Shown in pieces: positions 59,587-64,000 of a stretch of 64,000 bases of DNA; position 1 is the first letter of the stretch, and every line of letters begins with the position of its first letter. The translations under genes and the position numbers were made by a program. The DNA is from Clarireedia homoeocarpa (Eukaryota > Ascomycota > Leotiomycetes > Helotiales > Rutstroemiaceae), in the NCBI GenBank assembly GCA_001465935.1, contig LNKV01000024.1, positions 1-64,000 of the forward strand, read 5' to 3'. The notes below the pieces were generated by a model. The model was not told where the DNA came from. It ran no database searches and saw only the letters and a program-made list of their open reading frames with translations.

Positions 59587-60591
59587 ATGTCAAACCATAT
59601 TCTCCTCCTAGAAATCCCATATCTCTCATTCCTACACCTCACTGTGGGCGCCATCACCGCGAGCGAGATCCCTCCAATGATCACACATCCGTCTCCGCAG
59701 GATCTCCCACTCGAACATTTAAGCGTGATGCTGCTACTTGCAGCGACGATATATGCCCCTATCCACTCACATGTGTAGTAGGCACATCCAAAGACACTCT
59801 TGCATGTTGCTCGCTGTAAGCTCATCTTCATCCCGATCTCTATTTCCACCTATTATCCCAGATATGAATCTCCCTCTAACAAACCGACTTCACCAGGTGG
59901 AGCTGTCTGCGATATAACATCGGTATGCACCCCGTTCCCCGCAATCGCAAGTCTCAATGCTGCTGCTTCCAACGTCACCACCGAACAAGGTGCTGTGCTG
60001 GGGAAAGCTCCAACAGCCGCACATGCTACTCTTACTATTTCCTGACCGAAATCCTGATTCCCACTAGCACCGATTCAAACCTTCCATACTGTAATACCTG
60101 GATCTATCCCTCATACAGTCGCCCTTGGGAATAAAGTTTTCATCACCAACGTATACAACTGGACGTTAAGTTCTCTTGCAGATGCATCCGTGTCCTCCGC
60201 ACTTGATGTAGAAGTTTTTGTTACGTCCACATCCACATCCACATCCAGCACTCCGACAACTTTTCATCCAACAAACAGTACTTCCACATCAACCGCATCC
60301 TCATCGTCCTCTCCTGCAAACCATCACAATCTCCCCACAAGCGCCGTAGTAGAAATTGCCGTCGGCATCACCCTCGACGGCGTAGCATTGCTCATTACAG
60401 GTGTCTTCTTCTGGCGCCGCTCGACGGCTGCGAAAGATGCGAAGATGACTGCGGCTGAGCAGGCTGAGCAGGTTGGTTTTTATTCACCTCTTGAAACATC
60501 AGCAAACGTTGCTGCTGCGGGGAATGAGAAAGTGGGCGGGCGGGCGTACGAGAAGGAGAGTATTCAGCCGGGTAGTCCGCCACATACTTAG
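59587..60591 (+). CDS. Single-pass secretory/membrane protein, Cys- and Ser/Thr-rich
   Basis: The ATG at 59587 opens MSNHILLLEIPYLSFLHLTV, signal-peptide-like. A Cys-rich segment follows in another frame (RDAATCSDDICPYPLTCVVG, KDTLACCSL), so an intron, possibly GTGGGC near 59643 to TTTAAG near 59722, or a frameshift must connect them. Two later introns fit well: 59816-59861 (CCSL to YESPSNKP) and 59990-60067 (VTTEQ to APIQTFHTVIPG). The last exon gives VFITNVYNWTLSSLADASV, a Ser/Thr-rich stalk (TSTSTSTSSTP), one membrane helix (VEIAVGITLDGVALLITGVF) and a basic cytosolic start FWRRSTAAKD. The layout is that of fungal cell-wall or plasma-membrane glycoproteins with a Cys-rich ectodomain. The function is not recognised and the N-terminal joint is uncertain. 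Confidence 0.55.
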
Positions 60592-61569
60592 TCTCCGTCT
60601 GAGGTTTCGCAGGGGTTGCAGCAACCGCCGCAGCCGCAGCCGCAGCCGCAGGTGATTAGTGAGTGGGGTGGAGAGGGGAGGCAAGCGGCTGCAATGGTGC
60701 AGACGTGAGGAATGTGAGGTAGGATGTATGGAACTGGGAATGTTAGGTACACATGAGGGAGGAGTGTGACATTGCTGGGGATGAGGATACTTGTTCTGAA
60801 GGGGTTGATAGGAAGCCGATGGTTAATGACGGAATGGATATTGACTAAAATCTCTTGAATGTCAAGGATACGAGACAATAAAGAATGAAACTTCATCTTA
60901 TTGAATTCGCCGCATTTTGCGCTCCCTGAAATAAATGTGGGTGCCATTCAATGTTCCATGCATACTTACAATGAATGCATCCAATACTGTGAAGGGTCAT
61001 CAGACTACTTAGTCTGCCTAGACCTCCCACGGTTGGGTTGACAGGATGAAAGCACCAGACAGGGCGTATTTGCTGGCTTGGAACTCCGGATCCTTTGGAC
61101 TGGGTGTTGCAATTGTAGACTGGTATCACTCAACTTGAATTTTGTCAATCGAACACAGCTGGCAGTTCTCCATCGTGCGATAATTGTGCCGAGTTATCCG
61201 GACGATGAGGCATTTCGACAGCAAGCGCATCCATCAATCAACAGCTGTTGGAAAGGACATATTTATATTAGGTTGAATATGATTTTGATTTGTGGAGCAG
61301 ACGATGTTCTATACGGGGTCGGCATCAGCTCGGATGAACCGGCCGGGGGTATGTATGATGCAATCCCGCTGTCGATGAGAACTTTATTTGACCCCGCACT
61401 ATATTTACAGATCCACATCCACGTCTTTTTATCCAAGCAATCGAACACTCAGTTAACCTTACAATAATAATTTCTTATTCATCGATTGCAATTCTTCTCA
61501 AATTCCCAAGTCCCAGCAAAAGTTCAACTAGAGCAACAAATCACATATATAACCTTCCACCCTTTCAAA
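60592..61569. other. Intergenic, about 1 kb
   Basis: No gene is supported. A short (CAGCCG)n-like run lies at about 60625-60650 in the probable 3' UTR of the membrane-protein gene. Confidence 0.4.
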
Positions 61570-62573
61570 ATGACCACCACAACCCCACGTATCCTCCTCC
61601 TCGGCGGGCACGGCAAAGTCTCCCTCCTAATGACGCCGAAGATACTGTCCCGCTCCTGGAATCTCACATCAGTGGTGCGCAACGCAGATCACAAAGACGA
61701 TATCCTCGCCGCCGCGGAAAAAGCGCCGAAAGAAGGGAGAGGACAATTGGATGTCTTGGTGGCGAGCATTGACGATGTGAAGAGCGAGGGAGACGCAAAG
61801 GGGATTTTGGAGAAGGTGAAGCCGGATTGGGTTATTTGGAGTGCGGGTATGTGTATTTTTGTTTTGTTTTTATTTTCAAAAAAATAAAAAAAATAAAAAA
61901 TAAAAAAATCTTATGGGCCTGGTTATGTTGGTTTCTGTTTCTCGGCGCCCAGAGCTGGCGAGAACCGAAGTATAGAACTTGATGAAAGGAGAATTCCATT
62001 AAACCAAGCTAACTACCTCCTTATACAGGCGCTGGCGGCAAAGGCGGTGCTTCGCGCACCTACGCCATCGACCAACACGCCTGTATACACTTCATTCGGG
62101 CCTCCGTCTCCACACCCTCCATCACCAAATTCCTCCTCGTATCCGCGATGATCGCCCGCGCAGGCCGCGCCCCATGGTGGGACGATGAATCCTGGGCGCT
62201 CGTGCACAAAACAAACACAGAAACCATGCCAGACTACACCAAAGCGAAAATTGCAGCCGACAGAGCATTAGTGAAGTTGGCAGAGGGGCGCAAAGGGTGG
62301 GGATGGATTAGTTTGAGGCCTGGGGCTTTGTCGGAAGATCCGGAGACGGGAAAGGTGAGTATTGGGAAGACGAAGGCGAAAGGAAAGGTACCTAGGGGGG
62401 ATGTGGCGGAGGTGGGGGTTAGGTTGTTGGAAAGGGAGGGGGTAAGCGGTTGGTTTGATTTACTGGAAGGAGAGGACGAGGTGGGAACGGCGGTGGAGAA
62501 GGTGCTGAGTGAGGGGGTCGATACTAGGGAGGGAGAGGATTTGGAGAGTGTTAAGGAGAGTGATTGGGCGTGA
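61570..62573 (+). CDS. NAD(P)-binding Rossmann-fold protein (atypical SDR type)
   Basis: Two exons, 61570-61846 and 62029-62573, giving 273 residues. The start at MTTTTPRILLLGGHGKVSLL is preferred over an upstream in-frame ATG at 61486, because it places the dinucleotide-binding GGHGKVS loop at the N-terminus. Further signs: LTSVVRNADHKDD after strand 2, KPDWVIWSAGAGGKGG before and across the intron, FLLVSAMIARAGRAPWWDD, DYTKAKIAADRALV (YxxxK pattern) and WISLRPGALSEDP. These match the NmrA-like/atypical short-chain dehydrogenase group of about 250 residues in fungi, with redox or regulatory dinucleotide binding. The substrate is unknown. The 182-bp intron contains an A-rich run and is longer than usual here. 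Confidence 0.85.
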
Positions 62574-64000
62574 GAGGTTGTATGGGCCATGTGGTCTTAT
62601 TGATGAATCTAGTCGATAGCGTGGGACTACGCCGTACATATGAATGCCTGCTCATTCCACTATATTCATGCAAACTATAGCGGCACAGCTTTAAAAGTGT
62701 GGCCAAGTCAATAATCGGTCTGGCTGCAGTCATTTAGTGTAGCAGATCAATAACATAATAAATTCTTTACCTCGATCTTTCAATTGTTTTCCAGTACTGC
62801 AATCTAATATGCTTTGTTTATATATACTCTTTCCTCCTACTAACTCTAGTCATAGCAAGCCAAACATCAGTACATCGATTGAATAGCATTTCAACGATAA
62901 CCAGATTTCTGCCCAACAGTTAGCTAAAGATTTATACCAACAGTCAGCTAAAGATTCCAAGCAATATTAGAAAAATTCCACGCTTGTGTCATCATCTCCC
63001 CCGCTCCAGGGAAAGAAAGCCGAGTCCGTGTATTCCCCTTTTTATTGCTACCGAGATATGGCCGCATTAAACAGCAAATACTAACAGAAACTTAATAAAG
63101 CTTAGAAAAACTCCTTCATGAGCTCGCCACAAGAGTTAATGAGGATGAGCCGGGCGCGGTATGTATGCTTTTCGCTGACTTCTCCCGCACTTCCATTTCA
63201 TTCATTCATTCATTCATTCATTCTCCCTTAAGCCCCAACTTCCAAATACATTACTGTAACATAATCTAACTTGGAATCCAAATAGGAAAAATTCCAATTT
63301 TTCGAACACTTGAATCCCGAAACTGGAAGAAACCTTTAGATTCTCCAGAACTCATCCTAGATTGCCTCCAAACCATAATCCAATCGCATTCACATTCACA
63401 TTCACCCCTAGAACACCTCATATGCATCATCGTTCTTTGCTCGGTCGTTTCCTTACCTTGGTCTTTAATCCCATTGCCCACGTATTCTCTATATCCTCTC
63501 CCCCCCCACTCCCATGTGTCGCTTGACACAAAATAAAGTCCTCGCTAAGTGTATAGGGGAGAACAAAGCCGCGCTTGATGCCCACTTTGCAACTCCAGCG
63601 TTTATCAGCATTGTGATGGAAAAGTTACCAAATGAGGGTCTGCTTGCTCAGCCCCCTCGATATGATGAAAGTTGAGCCTTTCGGAGGGTTTGCTTCTCGT
63701 TAGAGTGGTTATTCCTTAAGATTATTTACCTCCTAATTTTTCCTCCTACGTTTTCTCAAATTTAAGGAAGAAAGTACAGTGGACAGGAAACGAGGAAATG
63801 GAGACTTGGAATGAAGACTTATTTTTTTTTTTAGGCAGTAGAGGCAGATTTTGCAATGGAGCCAAGTTTTCATGCACTGATCGCTTTCTTTTTTGACTCT
63901 ATATGATCAACTAATATACCTCTCCATAGGTAGAGCTTACATACTCCCAATCAATCAGCTGTCGGAGTTCAAACATCCCTTTGTAGTGCGACTTTGTATG
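62574..64000. other. Intergenic to window end, 1.4 kb
   Basis: No gene is supported. A (CATT)n run is at about 63197-63222. A gene may begin beyond the right edge. Confidence 0.4.

Noticed and set aside
1..64000. tRNA and rRNA genes
   Set aside because: Looking by eye for B-box-like GGTTCGANTCC and cloverleaf stems gave nothing convincing; a covariance-model scan was not possible here.

Overview
The window looks like chromosomal DNA of a filamentous ascomycete. Genes carry several short (about 45-80 bp) introns with GT..AG borders and CTAAC/CTGAC-like branch sites, intergenic spaces are large and full of microsatellites, and the proteins (RAD23, eIF6, SET2, Swi5, GABA transaminase, UstYa family, 2EXR family) are typical of Pezizomycotina. 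A Leotiomycete of the Sclerotinia/Botrytis type is my best guess from the general look; this is inference only.

Region 1 (1-13 kb) is a decaying secondary-metabolite locus. It holds an intact small lipocalin-like-looking gene (463-1154, minus), an ABCG transporter pseudogene (1603-4012), a cytochrome P450 pseudogene (5413-7170), an oxidosqualene-cyclase-type triterpene synthase that reads through seven well-spliced exons except for one single-base frameshift (7765-10260), and an O-methyltransferase pseudogene (11958-about 12815). Four copies of a roughly 70-bp miniature inverted-repeat element lie at the edges of this block, one of them inside an intron of the methyltransferase remnant. Together the genes suggest a former triterpenoid pathway: cyclisation, oxidation, methylation and export.

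Region 2 (13.9-17.4 kb) has a tiny signal-peptide gene (minus), a divergent complete five-exon UstYa/DUF3328 oxidase gene, and a 2EXR-domain gene (minus). The peptide/UstYa pair could be a minimal RiPP (dikaritin-like) locus.

Region 3 (17.4-24.5 kb) is about 7 kb without a convincing gene but rich in short tandem repeats. It ends in a CT-rich leader before a four-helix membrane protein gene (24468-25922).

Region 4 (26.6-46.3 kb) is housekeeping: RAD23, an RG/proline-rich nuclear protein, eIF6 (TIF6) with a long first intron, a very long AT-hook protein ending in a Swi5 recombination-mediator domain, an acidic coiled protein, and mitochondrial GABA transaminase.

Region 5 (46.3-64 kb) has a second AT-hook protein (minus), the H3K36 methyltransferase SET2, a single-pass Cys- and Ser/Thr-rich membrane protein, and an NAD(P)-binding Rossmann protein. 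These are separated by repeat-laden gaps of 1-4 kb. I saw no rRNA gene, convincing tRNA gene or CRISPR array.
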